A stretch of DNA of 64,000 nt from Basidiobolus meristosporus CBS 931.73 (Eukaryota > Basidiobolomycota > Basidiobolomycetes > Basidiobolales > Basidiobolaceae), in the NCBI GenBank assembly GCA_002104905.1, contig MCFE01000270.1, positions 1 through 64,000 of the forward strand, in the 5' to 3' direction. Position 1 is the stretch's first letter. Each line of letters begins with the position of its first letter. Below, one piece after another: positions 42,032 to 54,017 of the stretch. Position numbers and translations under genes: made by a program. The notes beneath the pieces are model-generated. The model had not been told where the DNA came from, ran no database searches, and saw only the letters and a list, made by a program, of their open reading frames with translations.

Positions 42032-42948
42032 ATTCTCTGCTAAGTTGTCTAAGTGCTTTTTGTATTGAGCTACATCATCTCCTTAATGAGTGTTGCTCTG
42101 ATATATATGTTTTAGCCTGCTTGTCCCTTGCTGGCACTCTACAGGCACCCTGCTGCTACTTTCCTGCTTGTTTTGAGCTCTCAGCCAAAGTTGTAATGGG
42201 CTCCTAAGGCTGCCACTGGTTTTCACCAGTTCCAGGTCCTTCACTGCTACTTTGACTGAGTGCTTTGTGAGTAGAAATATGCTTTTTTCTGGATAAATAT
42301 AGTGCCGGTGCATTTTGTTTTCATGGTTGTCCCTTATTACCACTTGTCCAGCTACCTGATTTCTATTTGACACCCGCTTGGTGCATTTGGCCCTGCTTGT
42401 AAAGAGCCCTTGAGGAAGCTGCTGGTGTTTAGCCATTGAACACTTGCTCTACTGCCTTTGATAGTTTCTGTTATTCTTGAGATACTCTTAGTATATTAAT
42501 GCTGGCCCAAAATCTTTTTGAATCCAAAATAATGCACATGAAACAAGTCAAGCACATACTGCTAGGCCTTGAGTTCCTGATGGCCCCATGGTATTCTAGC
42601 CTCAAGGTGTTGGAGTGCTAGACTTCTAATAGCCTCTTGAATAGTAGCCTGCTCTTCATCATTACTCTCAATGGATTCATGGATCATCAATGTCTTTTGA
42701 TTTATAGGCTTTGAAATAAACACTACAGCTTCTTCTTTGGCTTTGGTATAAACACTACATTGTCTCCCTCCAATGCTGTGATAGGTTTTTCTGAGGGCTA
42801 CATGTTTAGGCACTGCTGTTGTGCTTGCAAATTGCATAAGGTTCCTCTGCTGTTACATTGCAAAATGGCTCAATTCTTGGCAGCAACATTCAGTTACTCG
42901 GGGTTTCTACTTTGCAGCCAAGATACAGCTTTCTCTACCTGTGCTATT
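42032..42948 (-). pseudogene. CACTA accessory protein, copy delta (modules and middle)
   Basis: This continues the gene of 37295-37985 beyond Harb-1. Minus strand: module region ('MAKHQQLPQG', 'NQVAGQVVIRD', 'LTKHSVKVAVKDLE', 42436-42083), then 'SIESNDEEQATIQEAIRSLALQHLEA' (42837-42562) and the coiled-coil start near 42940. It is interrupted at 42949 by Harb-2. Confidence 0.62.
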
Positions 42949-43509
42949 GGACTTATCCCATTGTGTCCTGCCTGTGTGCATGGGACAATACATAGTTACA
43001 AAGAATAATTGGGTGCAATATTGTAGCTACCAGTGTGCAAGATTGCTTTTGGACATTTTGCACTCTGTGGGACAATCTTGCTCACTATGGCTCAACCTGA
43101 CACAATGAGAATGGCACAGATGATTACACCAGCTTGTAATGTTTGCTTAATTAAATACAACTATGGTGGTAGGTAAATTCAAGTCCTTAGATATGTTTCT
43201 GCATTGTAAATGGAAATAGATGCATATCACACTATGACCTACACTAATATTTATCAATTTGGCAACCAATACTCCAATCAAACGGTATGTCAAAGGTTGA
43301 TTGATCTAAAAGTAAGCTGAAGCTGTTATCCCCCAATTGGCTATTTGACTAATACACATACTACCCAATCTGCCTTCAAATATTGCACTTTGCCAATTGA
43401 GGAACTAAATCCCCAATCTTAGTAATTGGACAAGGTGTCAAAGCAAGAAATACAACCAGTTGGGTAGCTACACATCAGTTTGAATAGTTGCACTGGTGTC
43501 ACAAATGTT

Positions 43510-44013
43510 AGACTTGTTCTGTTGGATGGTGCCACATTGAGCCATGAGTGCCAAATTATGCCAAAGTGTGCCAGGGAGGCCAAGTGAACCTATATTTAGC
43601 CCCAGAGCATGAAACAGTGTTATACATTGTCATGCAAAGCAGCCCCTGTGCTTCACCCATAATGTGAGAGAAAATTTGTTTTGGACACTTTTTTGCAATG
43701 AATGTTGGGAGTGATGTCTTGGAGGACAGAAGGACTGCAGACATGCATCTGGTGCTCAATACACATGGCACTCTAAATTTAGCTCCTGTTGCCTGTAACA
43801 TGTCACAGAAATGCATCACACAATCTTGGTCTGCTGGCAAAAAATAGATTTTCTCCAACACAATGAGTGAAGCACGGAGTTTACTTTGCATGAAGATGAA
43901 GATCTACATTTCACACTCTGTGGCTAGGCATAGGTTCATTTGGCCTCCCTGTCACACTCTGACAGCATATTGCACTCAAGGCTCAATGTGGCACTATCCC
44001 ATAGAACAGGTCT
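43510..44013 (+). mobile_element. Harbinger-type foldback MITE, about 500 bp
   Basis: AGACTTGTTCTGTTGGATGG at the left and the inverse of AGACCTGTTCTATGGGATAG at the right. The inverted repeats extend about 165 bp inward ('ccagggaggccaa' pairs with 'ttggcctccctg'). The interior (43680-43850) is unique, with 'ggcactctaaatttagc'. Flanks gtt and ggt are not identical. No coding capacity. Confidence 0.75.
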
Positions 44014-44879
44014 GGTATATACATATGCAGGGTGCTTCTTATAGAGGCACATTCTCAAGTGTGAGATGACCTTGATACTAATTATATCAGAAATATAGTG
44101 GTCACTGATCTGTGATGGCTTATTTGGATTGCAAAGTAAAATGTGTTGTTTGGATTATTACAAATTGCAACAATTCAATGCAATCTCATCATCTTCTAGT
44201 TTTTTTTCTCACAGTTTTGCTTTCTAGTAGATGAATGCAAAGCTCAATCTTGGCTGTACTGAATTCCTTCAGTTGTAATAACAAATCCTGCCTTAAGTGC
44301 AATGCACTGACATACTCTTTTACATGCTGAAGCCTCCAGTGATGGAGGCACTTCATGCGGGTAATCATCAGTCAGCTCACTGGAAGTAACTTACTGATAG
44401 TCAGTTTTAACTGCCTGTTCAGGTGCAACTTGATATGTTGGTATTGCCCATGGCTGAGTTTAATGTGATGTTTTATATTGATGCAACTTGGCCCACTTCA
44501 ATGGACTTGTGTTTAAGCAAGTAGACTGGCAAATTCAGGTAGTATTGCTTTGAAGCACATGAATTGATCTGTTGTAAGTCAGCATGCTGTCATTCCAGGG
44601 GATGATGAGGAGTCCAGTGAGGCATGATGGCCAAACTTAATGCAGTTGTATGTGGTCTATATTCTTTCTCTTGAACCTCACCTTCTGATTCCTCAAGGTA
44701 TTCACTTAACCTCTGTCTGATACTTTGAAAATGCTGGCTTGTTGAGTCCTGTGTATATTGCTCTTAGAGGCTGCTTGGCTCTACTAATATATCACATAAT
44801 ACATTAGTCACTGGAGGCAACAATTCATTCAGAATATCTTTAGATCCCAAAGCTGCGGCACCAATGGATACGTCTGGCT

Positions 44880-45240
44880 GTACTGTGCAAATTGTGTACA
44901 GAATATCTTGCCCATGGCTTCCTCATCAGATCCCTTCACTCTTAGCTCACTCTTTATTTCAATACTTGTTCTGTTATATATCTTCTTGCACGCATCCACA
45001 GGCATCTTGATGTAGAACGCATGCCACAGCTTTCTACTTACACTTTTTCATTTCTGTTGGCTCTCTGAGGCTTCCAGTTTTGCTACATCAATGAGCAGTG
45101 CCCAAATATCTATATGAAGGCTTATCTTAAATACTTAGGCTATACTAAAATTATTTGGCAAGAACTTGAAAAGATCCATATTGACTATTCTGGTTAGATC
45201 ATAACAGCCAGCTTGGCAATAGTATTTTGTAGGTTGTGCT
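44880..45240 (-). pseudogene. Harb-2 second ORF relic
   Basis: Minus strand, homologous to the Harb-1 ORF at 40101-40679: 'SQQK' region, 'KSGKLWHAFYIKMPVDACKKIYNRTSIEIKSELRVKGSDEEAMGK'-type reading in pieces. The position of the Harb-1 stop is a sense codon (I) here. Other stops are present near 45040 and 45140. Confidence 0.5.
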
Positions 45241-45917
45241 ATAGATGATTTGAAACTTGGTATATGGACCATATTGACAGATTTGGATACTTATACAGTA
45301 GTAAACTGACATTGACCTGATCTCTTATCAATTACATACAAAAACTAAAGTGATTGTGAATATTGCATATATTATGCATTATGCATCTTGGATTGCATTG
45401 ACATGGATCAGATGACATCAATTGCAGATCTTCTAATTGATTATAGACTATTAGTAGATCATCAGTAAATCACCCAGTCACTGTTGGAAGATAACTTGTG
45501 TAACCTAATGATGGGATACCTGGCAATTGATGGCGATTTAGTCATAATGCATGGAAAATTAGATGAATTAAGCTGATCATGCCAAATCAAACCATATCAC
45601 ATCTACCTAATAACATACCAATTTGGAGATGACCTATTCATCTGAATGGTCTTTTCTCATCAATCTCATCACAACCACCGGATTTCCTTTTGCACATTAG
45701 TAGATATCTATACCAGGTACTGCTGACCATCTAGCCCCAGTCTACTTAAGGAGATTCCTTGTTAAGCTTCTCTGCTATGACAAGCAATATTGCCCTTGAA
45801 GGTTTCATCCCACCATCCTTGGCAACAAAAGTCCTAGAAGGTTTCATTTCCAGCTGACAGCAATGGTGAACCACCTTGCAGAGGTTATGAACGGCTTATA
45901 GTAAGCTTGGAATACTA

Positions 45918-46920
45918 GTGAATAATATTTTAATCCTAATTCCTTGCTGAGATTCTCAAATTGTGGTCCAACTAGTGTTTTGGTCAATATATCTGCCACC
46001 ATTTTGTCAATTGGGCAGTAAACTAACTCTACTATGTTATTTTTTACAGCTTTCCTCACATTGTGTTGTTTTTTATATCCATGTGCTTAGTTATGGCATG
46101 ATTAGTAGAATTCCTAGCTAATGCAATACAACTTTGATTATTGTTGTAAATACATGTTGGTTTGTCTGAATTACAGCTAAAGTCTATGACTAACTTTTGT
46201 AGCTATATAGCCTCCTTAGTTGCATGGCAAGCAGCCATAAATTCAGCTTCAGTTGTAGATAGGGCCACTGCTGGTTGTGTTGAAATATTGGACTATTTGG
46301 TATCATTCAGCAGCTAAAAATTTACTCAACAATTATAGACTAGTATTACTCACTTTAGAACTCATTTACTGCCTTAACCTTGCCACTTTCTCCAGATATA
46401 TGATCTTACAAGTATTCCCCTATAGTCAGGATCAAATTAGACTATTACCAAACATTATGTACTAACCCTGAAACTGTTACAGAATGCTCCTGAATATTGA
46501 GAAACCCTCCCTACTTAGTGTTACAGCTGTATTACTTGTACAAAGGTATAAATACTGAGCTTCTTTATGAATAAACAACAGTTCAACTATTATCACTATT
46601 TCTTGATAAAGTTCCTTATATCCAAATCACTTCTTAAATTGCAACAGGTTATTTCTTACAACTCCAAGTAATAGCTGCACTAGCATAAAGAAATACATAC
46701 CCAATGGTAGAGCATCTGTCAATCAGACCTCTACCCTAATCTGAATCACTATAACCATTAAATTTCCACCCATTAGCTGCTCCAGAGTATTCTAGTACTA
46801 GATTAATGGTACCTTGTAGATATCCAAAAATCTGCTAGACTGCTGTTATTTGATCTGATCCATAGTTCTGCATGATTGACTGACTATTCCAACCGCTACT
46901 GCAATATCAGGGCATGTAGG
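45918..46920 (-). pseudogene. Copia-B2 RNase H relic (split by a solo LTR)
   Basis: Minus strand: 46920-46647 reads 'PDIAVAVGIVSQS', 'EYSGAANGWKFNGYSDSD' and 'YASAAITWS'. After the LTR it continues with 'ALSTTEAEFMAACHATKEAI', 'TKHMDIKNNT', 'ELVYCPIDKMVADILTKTL' (46277-45950). This is the C-terminal RNase H of a copia element distinct from Copia-A. The end of the element and its 3' LTR are missing; Harb-2 sequence begins at 45917. Confidence 0.78.
46278..46646 (+). mobile_element. Solo Copia-B LTR in RNase H
   Basis: 369 bp, TGTTGAAATATTGGACTATT to ATTGCAACA, in the plus orientation inside minus-strand RNase H. Flanks ggttg (46273-46277) and ggtta (46647-46651) are a target duplication with one change. 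It contains 'tataaatac' and 'aataaac' signals. Confidence 0.82.
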
Positions 46921-47289
46921 TGTTGAAATGTTGGAGTATTTGGTATCATTCAGCAGCTAAAAATTTACTTAACAATTATGAACTAGTCTTGGTCACTGTG
47001 GGACTAATTTACAGCTCTAACTCTGCCACTTCCCTCAGATCTATAATCTTATGATTTTTCCCCTATAGTCAGGATTAAATTAGCACTATTGCTAAATATT
47101 ATATACTAGCCCTAAAATTGTTACAGAATGCTCCTGAATATTGAGAAATTCTCCTTACTTAGTGTTACAACTTTATTACTTCCACAAAGGTATAAATATT
47201 GATCCAGTTTATTTATAAACAACAGTTTAACTATTATCACTATTTCTTGATAAGTTTCTTATATCCATATCACTTCTTAGATTGCAACA
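46921..47289 (+). repeat. Copia-B1 5' LTR
   Basis: TGTTGAAATG to GATTGCAACA, 369 bp, homologous to 46278-46646 and, inverted, to 51206-51576. It has 'tataaatatt' near 47192. Confidence 0.85.
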
Positions 47290-47329
47290 GGCTATGAGCC
47301 CCAATTGCCTTAATCTATTCTAAAGATGA

Positions 47330-48889
47330 CTTCTACTAGCCAATAGAACAACACAAGCATCTTCCCTGTAAAGGAATGGTTTGATGGGAAGAACTACAGA
47401 CTTTGGAGGATCAAGATGCAGATCCACCTTGAGGAAAGAAAGACTTGATATAGAGTTACAGAAAATGAAGTTGAGCCCAAAGGAACAGCAGAAGAAGTGG
47501 AAAAGTTTCAAGAGAAGGAGAGAAAAGCCTTTATTGCCATATGTATCAATGTGCAAGATTCCTTCATTGGTCAAATCAGAAGAAGTGGAGAAGTTTCAAA
47601 AGAATGCGCCAAAGGCCTTTAATGATACATGTATCAATGTGCAAGATACCATCATTGGACAAATACATGCTTCAAATACTGCCAATGCAGCCTGGGAATC
47701 CTCAGAGAAGCTCTTTAGAGCACAGTCAGTATCAAGCAAGCTTTATTTGAAACAAAAGTTCTTCAACATGAGAATGATGATCAAGCAGAGAAAATTGAAG
47801 ATAATGCTTTATTCAGTTCAGAAAGGCACTCAGAAAAGAAGGGAAAGCAACAAAACCAAAGAAAATCTGGTTGCTGTAACTACTGTAAAAAGCCAGAACA
47901 CTGGGCATGGGAATGCAAGGAGAAACAAGCAGACAAGAAACAGAAGCTAGAGCTGGCAAACCATATAACCACCCATCAACAGTTATTTGTAACTGTACAA
48001 GAGAGTGTAAGTAGAAGAAGTAATGAATGGTATATTCACCCTGGAGCATTGAAGCATATTTGTGGTATAAGGAAGTGGTTCAGCAACTTAAAGACTATTC
48101 CTGTAAGAAAGGTTTATCTGGGAGATAGCTCTGCTCTGGAAGCTACTGCCAGTGGGTCTATACTACTAAATATGAGCAATAACTCAGGGGCAACAACAGC
48201 AAGACTGACTGACATACTCTTCGTACCTGGGATAGCTAGGAGCCTACTTTCAGTCATTGAAGCAACTGCGTAGGGATTGAAATTTGTTTTTACAAAGATA
48301 AGCTGCTCAATATTGAGTGAAAATGAACAAAATTAGCTTTGGGAATCAGAGATCACAGTATATACAGGTCACGATGCAAGATCATTTTACCTGAGTACAA
48401 CAGCATTGCTGAAACCAATGAAACTAACTGGGAGAAGTGGCATAGGAGGCCAGAGCACATTGAGGAAAAGAAAATGAGCCAATTGGTGAAACATTTGCTT
48501 GTTGTGGGCCTAAAAACTCAATTCCAATCAAATTGAATGTTTGTAAGGGATGTTCATATAGTAAACAAGCTAGGCAACATTTCAAGAGCTCAGACGGCAT
48601 CAATACCACCAAAATATTGCAATTGTACACTCAGACATATGTGACCTCATGAGAACACTGTCCTTTGCAGCCAAGAGACACTTTATGACATTTATTGATG
48701 ACAAAACAAGATATATGTGGGTGTACTTCTTCAAAACAAAGGATGAATCTTTAGAGATGTTTAAGCACACCAAGAACATGGCAGAAACACAAACTGGGTG
48801 AAAACTGAAGGTACTACAAATTGACAATGGAGGAGAAAACTGCTCAAAGGAGTTGTCAAAATACTGCTTGTCTACTGGTATACTAGAAC
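47330..48889 (+). pseudogene. Copia-B1 gag-protease-integrase relic
   Basis: The gag N-terminus 'EWFDGKNYRLWRIKMQIHLEER' (47370-47445) is followed by a tandem duplication of about 90 bp (47489-47670). The zinc knuckle is 'CCNYCKKPEHWAWECKEKQ' (47870-47925). The protease position reads 'WYIHPGALKHICG' near 48030; the expected D-S/F-G-A motif has become H-P-G-A. 'VRKVYLGDSSALEATASG' and 'LLSVIEATA' follow. The pre-integrase HHCC is degraded (48440-48560), and the integrase core shows 'TFIDDKTRYMWVYFFKTKDE' at 48690-48750. Confidence 0.78.
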
Positions 48890-51205
48890 TGTCCTAATGG
48901 AGTTAAGCTTTGCAACCGGAGCAAATGTTTCCTTAAAGTCTAGTTCCTGGATCTGGAAATTGCCTTTAGCCACCAATCTAGCCTTGTACTTATCAACAGT
49001 ACCATTTGAGGTTATCTTGATCATGCAGACCCATCTACATCCTATTGGCTTTCTTACATTTGGTAAATCTACCTGCTCCCACGTTGTTGCTTTGATCAGT
49101 GATTGGTACTCCTCCTGCATGGCTTGTTGCCACATAGTTCCATCTAAACTTTGCAGTGCCTGTTCCAGATTCTGAGGTTTGGCACATAAGGCAAGATAAG
49201 CTTCTTCATGATCATTGGATGGCTACCACCATGATCCAAGGGCATTTCTTATTCTTGTAGATTTTCTAGCTAGGATAATCTGCTCTGATCTGAAATTGGT
49301 AGAGTTATCATCCGTATCTGGCTGAATTTGGTACATATATTCTTCATTAGTGTTGATTGCATCATCCAGCAGCTGGCCAATGATTTCTGTGGCTTTCTGA
49401 TCTGAGTTCTCCTAAAATACAATATCCCTGCTCTTGATCAGCTTCTGAATTTTGCCATCACACACTCTATACAACTCAGTATCATCACAATACCCAAGAA
49501 AGTCCCTTTTCTACTCTTTAGTTACAGCTCTAAGCATTTTTTGTCAGGGATGTGATAGAAGGCATCACTGCCAAAGATCCTGAGGTGCTGGAGATCTGGT
49601 TTTTGCCCTGTATATGCTTCAAAGAGTGTAGAGTCTTGTAGTGCTTTTGCTGGGCATCAATTCCTGATTTATACTGCAGTAGCAACAGATTCAGCCCAAA
49701 ACGTGTAGTCCACTGCCTGATCATGTAGCATAGATCTTCCCATCTCTACTATTGTTCTATCTGTACGTTCTGCTACTCCATTTTACTGTGGAATATGTGG
49801 AACAGTGGTCTGCTGAGCTATACTAGTAGATTTGCAGTACTTTGCAAACTCATTTGAGCAGTATTCCCCTCCATTGTTACTTCAAAGTATCTTCAATTTG
49901 CACCTAGTTTGTGTTTCTGCCATGTTCTTGATGTGCTTAAACATCTCTAAAGCTTCATCCTTTGTTTTGAGGAACTATACCCATGTATATCTTGACTTGT
50001 CATCAATATACATCATAAAGTATCACTTGGCTCCAAAGGACAGTGTTCTCAGGGGCCCACATATGTCTGAGTGTACAATAGCCAATATTTTTGTAGTTTT
50101 GGTGCCTCCAGAGTTCCTGAAACATTGCCTAACTTGATTGCCATTTGAACATCCCTTACAGCCACTCAAATTGATTGGAATTGAGTAATTTAGGCCTGAA
50201 ACAAGCAAAACGTTTCATCATTTGGCCCATTTTCTAGTTATCTCCCAGATAAACCTTTCTTACAAGGATAGTCTTCAAGTTGCTGAACCACTCCATATAC
50301 CACATATCTGCTTTGATGCTCCAAAGTCAATATACCATTCATTATTTTGGTTATTTGCACTCTCTTGTATGGTTACAAATAACTGTTCATCAGTATTTAT
50401 ATAGTTTGGCTGCTCCAGTTTCTGTTTTTTGTCTGCTTGTTCTTCTTGCATTCTCTTGCTCAGCATCCTGGCTTCTTACAGTAGTTACAGCAGCCAGGTT
50501 TTCTTTGGTTTTGTTGCTTTCCATTCTTTTCTGTGTGCCTCTTGGAGCTGAATAAAGTGTTGTCTTCAATTTTCTCTGATTGATCATTATGTTTGAGTTC
50601 TTTATGGAGAAGTCTTCCTTTGACATAGTCTAAAGTCAAGTTGTCTTCTCTGCTTTCAAAAGAAAGTATGAGTGGCTCATACTTGTCTGGTAGGCTGCAA
50701 AGCAGACAGAGTATCTTTTGTTCATCTTCTACACCAGCATTCATACTATAAGTTCTTCTGCAAGTGTCTCCATTATGGTAATGAGTTGTAGCATATCATC
50801 ATCTGGCTTCTTCCTCATGTTGAAGAATTTTTGTTTTAGATAAAGCTTGCTTGGTACTGATTTTGCTCAAGATCTTCTCTAAGGATTCTCATGCTGCTTT
50901 GGCATTTTTTGAAGCATGGATTTGCCCAATGAAGGAATCTTGCACATTGATACATATAGCTTTAAGGCCTTTCTCTCCTTCTCTTGAAACTTCTCCACTT
51001 CTTCTGCTGTTCCCTTAGGCTCAAATTCTTTTCCTTTTATTATATTCCAAAGCTTTCTTTCCTCAAGGTGGATCTCCATCTTGATTCCCCAAAGTTTGTA
51101 GTTCTTCCCATCAAACCACTCCTTTAGAGGGAAGATGTTTGTATTATTCTGTTTGCTGGTAGAAGTCATCTTTAGGATAGGCTAAGGCAATTGGGGCTCA
51201 TAACA
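48890..51205 (-). pseudogene. Copia-B2 gag-protease-integrase-RT relic
   Basis: Minus strand from 51169: gag 'PLKEWFDGKNYKLWGIKMEIHLEERKLW' (open to 50879), 'LCLLCSLPDKYEPLILSFES' (50744-50460), zinc-knuckle region near 50465, and protease 'WYIDFGASKQICG' (50330). Then 'SGCKGCSNGNQVRQ', 'AIVHSDICGPL' (50200-50050), integrase core to about 49750, 'YEKWFQVKPD' linker region, and the RT N-terminus 'MWQQAMQEEYQSLI', 'VRKPIGCRWV', 'VDKYKARLVAKG' (49135-48890). It breaks off at 48890 before the RT active site. Confidence 0.8.
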
Positions 51206-51576
51206 TGTTGCAATCTTAAGAAGTGATTTGGATATAAGGAACTTATCATGATATAGTTATAATAGCTGAGCTGTTGTTTATTCATAAAGTGGATCAATAT
51301 TTATACCTTTGTAGAAGTAATACAGCTGTAACACTAAGAAAGGGGGGTTTCTTAACATTCAGGAGCATTCTGTAACAGTTTCAGGGTTAGTACATAAAGT
51401 TTGCTAAAAAGTGTTAATTTGATCTTCACTACAGGGGACTAATCATTGGATCATAGATGTGAAAAAACTGGCAAATTTGGGGCTGCAAGCAAGTCCTACA
51501 GTGACCAAGACTAGTTTAGAATTGTTAAGTAGATTTTTAGCTGCTGAATGATACCAAATAGCTCAGTATTTCAACA
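51206..51576 (-). repeat. Copia-B2 5' LTR
   Basis: 371 bp, TGTTGAAATACTGAGCTATT at 51576 to GATTGCAACA at 51206. It is followed on the minus strand by TGTTATGAGCCC (primer site). It adjoins the start of a CACTA accessory gene at 51577. Confidence 0.83.
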
Positions 51577-52074
51577 GGGGCTTAGTCAGGAACCAGACAA
51601 CTTTACCTTTTTTTTGGTGGCATATATATGGAAATGAGTCAAAGCAAAGGGCAATGGGGCTATACATACATGTTTATGTGGTGCCACATCCTTATTTATG
51701 ATGCCTACTAAGGCAGGACACTGTTAAATCTTACATTCATGTAGGTGTAATGACTCAAATACATTACTGTATTAAATATACATGAGTATTGACCAAAAGA
51801 TGATAGAATAGTGTAACATTGCTGGGTGTTGAACTGTTTACCCCATGGACAAGACTACTTTGATTCAACACCATAAGAGAAATAAATAAAGACCATGTGG
51901 CTATTGTAGCAAGCTTCTCAGCCATGAAGCATGCAGACAGCATATGAAGTATGATAAGGATCACAGCAAATATTTTGCCACACCAGTCATACTTAGCTAT
52001 TCATCAGTCACTACTGCATCAGCAATATCTGGCTGGCCACTTGATGCTTCTATAATGGCACCTGGCTGTAGTTG
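51577..52074 (+). pseudogene. CACTA copy delta: accessory start (minus) and Tnp2 N-terminus (plus)
   Basis: 51577-51630 is the accessory gene's first codons on the minus strand (ATG CCA CCA AAA just inside 'tatatatgg'). A spacer like 24509-24649 follows. From about 51880 the plus strand has the Tnp2 N-terminal zinc-finger-like motif ('CGYCSKLLSHEACRQH'). It then runs to 'ggcacctggct' at 52065, where Gypsy-2 is inserted. It resumes at 57213. Confidence 0.62.
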
Positions 52075-52443
52075 TGTTATAAGTCTTGGTATAAGAGTTG
52101 TAAAGGAATAGGGAGTTTAACTACTACTGTATCCACTAAAACTTGGATTGACCTCTATCAAAATTTCAGCAGCTCCTTATGTACATTTTGCCAGATCAAT
52201 TGCTGACTAATTGTATCTCCTAATGTAGGCTGTGGCTGATTACTCATTTGATTGCATCATCATCAACCAATAAGATCTTACTTAATATATCTATTCCTGT
52301 CTGATAAGGATCTGCTGATTCATTTGCTGACTAATGCTACTGATTTGATAGATAATACTGATGTACTGATAAGCTAAGCACGTAACTAATTGATTTGACT
52401 AAAAACTGATCTAACTTAAACATTCAAGTGGCAGGTCATATCA
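52075..52443 (-). repeat. Gypsy-2 3' LTR
   Basis: TGATATGACCTGCCACTTG at 52443 to ...GACTTATAACA at 52075. It is preceded on the minus strand by the purine-rich tract CTTTAGCAGGGGAGAA (52459-52444). Confidence 0.85.
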
Positions 52444-52453
52444 TTCTCCCCTG

Positions 52454-53666
52454 CTAAAGTTGCAAGGGTTTTCCTGAATCTCTATTCTTGTGATACCAAT
52501 ATTTTGTTGGTTCAGTATTAGTACTAAGTCTTGCAAGCTTGTGTCTGTCCCTATGTACTAAGCCTTCCCAGATATTGCCTTGTTTGTCCACTAGTTGGTA
52601 AGTTGCAAATGGACATTCTCTGATGATTTTGAATGGTCCTGTCCATTGTGGCTCAAATTTCTTCCAAGTGTTGTTTTGTAGCAATACAAAGTTTGTAACT
52701 GTCAATGCCTCTGGTGCTATAGTCTTATCAGATCTCTGCTTCATCTTTTCAGCACTTTGAGATACTTTGGTCTGTGCCTATTGGCATCTTTGTTCCAGTT
52801 GCTGGTGTCTACTTGGCTGAACAAGCTCATCTTCTAAGGTGTCTGTAAGCTTTAGTTGTGTGAGATCTCCTGGAATCCTTGGTTCACATCCATACACTAA
52901 GTGAAATGGCATTTGTTGGGTGGTGTTGTGTACTCTGACTCTGCATGAAAAGAGTGCTTGGTCTATATGCTTATCCCATCTACTGACAGCTCCATTTGCA
53001 TACCAGATCAGCATTTTTCCAAATAATCTATTAAACTGTTCAGTGACTCCATTAGTTCTGGGGGATATGCCAAGGTTTTCAAGTGTTTGATCTGCTGCAT
53101 TTCCAGGTAAGCTCCCAATATCTTGCCATAAAGTTTGCACCTCTATTGGAGAGAATCTCTACAGGGCATCCAAACTTCATAAGGATCTAATGGCAGATGA
53201 AACTTGTAACTTCTTGTTCACTGGCTATAGGTACAGCTTTAGCCACTGGCCATTTAGTGGCATGATCAATTGCTACTAGGATCCAATAGTTGCATTTCCT
53301 GGTAGTTGGCAGTCTTTCAGCAAAGTCAATTCCCCCTCTTTCAAATGGTCTTAGAGGCTCCAAGGGAAAGAGTTCTGTAATTCTCTGTGGTTGGCCTTGG
53401 TTGATTTGGCAACTTGCACATGTTTTCACTTGCTTCTCAATGTCATGTTTCATTCTGGGCTACTGTGCTCTGGCTTTCATAAGGCTATAGGTTCCTTCAA
53501 TTCCAAGATGTTCATATCCATTGTGTAGCTTATATAATAAATCTGGGTGAGCAACATAAGGGCAATAGGCAATAGGGCTTCCATCAACAATATGGTAGAG
53601 TGTTTCATCCTGTACTGCAAATTTGCTGGCTTCATCCCGGATTATCTTCTTGATATCTTCATCCAC
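52454..53666 (-). pseudogene. Gypsy-2 integrase with GPY/F-type C-terminus
   Basis: Minus strand: zinc-binding 'LHNGYEHLGIEGTYSLMKAR' and 'CASCQINQGQPQR' (53510-53390). The core has 'ILVAIDHATKWPVAKAV' (53300-53220) and, in other frames, 'ILSNRGANF' and 'GISPRTNGVTEQFNRLFGKML' (53060). Beyond the core comes 'QMPFHLVYGCEPRIPGDL'. The C-terminal module 'FEPQWTGPFKIIRECPFATYQLV' with 'VHRDRHKL' (52650-52530) is a GPY/F-type fold. It ends at a stop at 52454, close to the polypurine tract. Frameshifts lie near 53180 and 52780. Confidence 0.82.
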
Positions 53667-53990
53667 CTCATTACAAATGGCTTGGTCCTCCAGGTACTTT
53701 GGTAATAGGCTAGGTCAATATGATTCATGCACCAAGTTGAGTTGTGCAACTTGTGCTAATCTTGATAAGGTGTCAGCAACTGTGTTGTTTTTTCCAGGGC
53801 AGCAGACTATCTCCAAATCAAATTGCTGAATGTATTCACTCCATCTTGTCATTCTTCTAGAGAGTACTTTCTGAGTAAATATATACTTGAGGGAGGCATG
53901 ATCATTCTTCACAGTGCATTTGACTCCTTCAATAGAGCATCTCCATATCTTCAAACAGTGTATTATAGCAAGCATCTCATTCTCATGCAC
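53667..53990 (-). pseudogene. Gypsy-2 RNase H relic
   Basis: Minus strand: 'HENEMLAIIHCLKIWRCSIEG', 'LKYIFTQKVLSRRMTRWSEYIQQF', 'GKNNTVADTLSRL' (53990-53715). It joins the RT frame across a stop near 54000. Confidence 0.8.
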
Positions 53991-54017
53991 TGGATAGTTT
54001 TGTTCTGCTGAGTTCAG

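Larger units (their letters stand above)
42949..45917 (+). mobile_element. PIF/Harbinger element Harb-2, decayed and right-truncated
   Basis: The left end GGACTTATCCCATTGTGTCC is a mutated Harb terminal repeat, preceded by att. Internal sequence is collinear with Harb-1 (43010-43500 with 38060-38530; 44030-45900 with 38570-41240), without the LTR-1 insertion and with a MITE inserted instead. It stops at the start of the transposase DDE domain ('gcttggaatactag'), where Copia-B begins. There is no right terminal repeat. Confidence 0.75.
46921..48889 (+). mobile_element. Ty1/copia retrotransposon Copia-B1, 5' half
   Basis: A 369-bp LTR (46921-47289), the primer site GGCTATGAGCCC, gag, zinc knuckle, protease and integrase core are present in plus orientation. 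The element stops at 48889 against minus-strand Copia-B2 RT. It lies between the RNase H (left) and RT (right) halves of Copia-B2, so it looks like an insertion that suffered a 3' deletion. Confidence 0.8.

Noticed and set aside
48897-49175. 92-codon plus-strand open frame
   Set aside because: It is antisense to Copia-B2 reverse transcriptase N-terminus, which is the recognisable protein.
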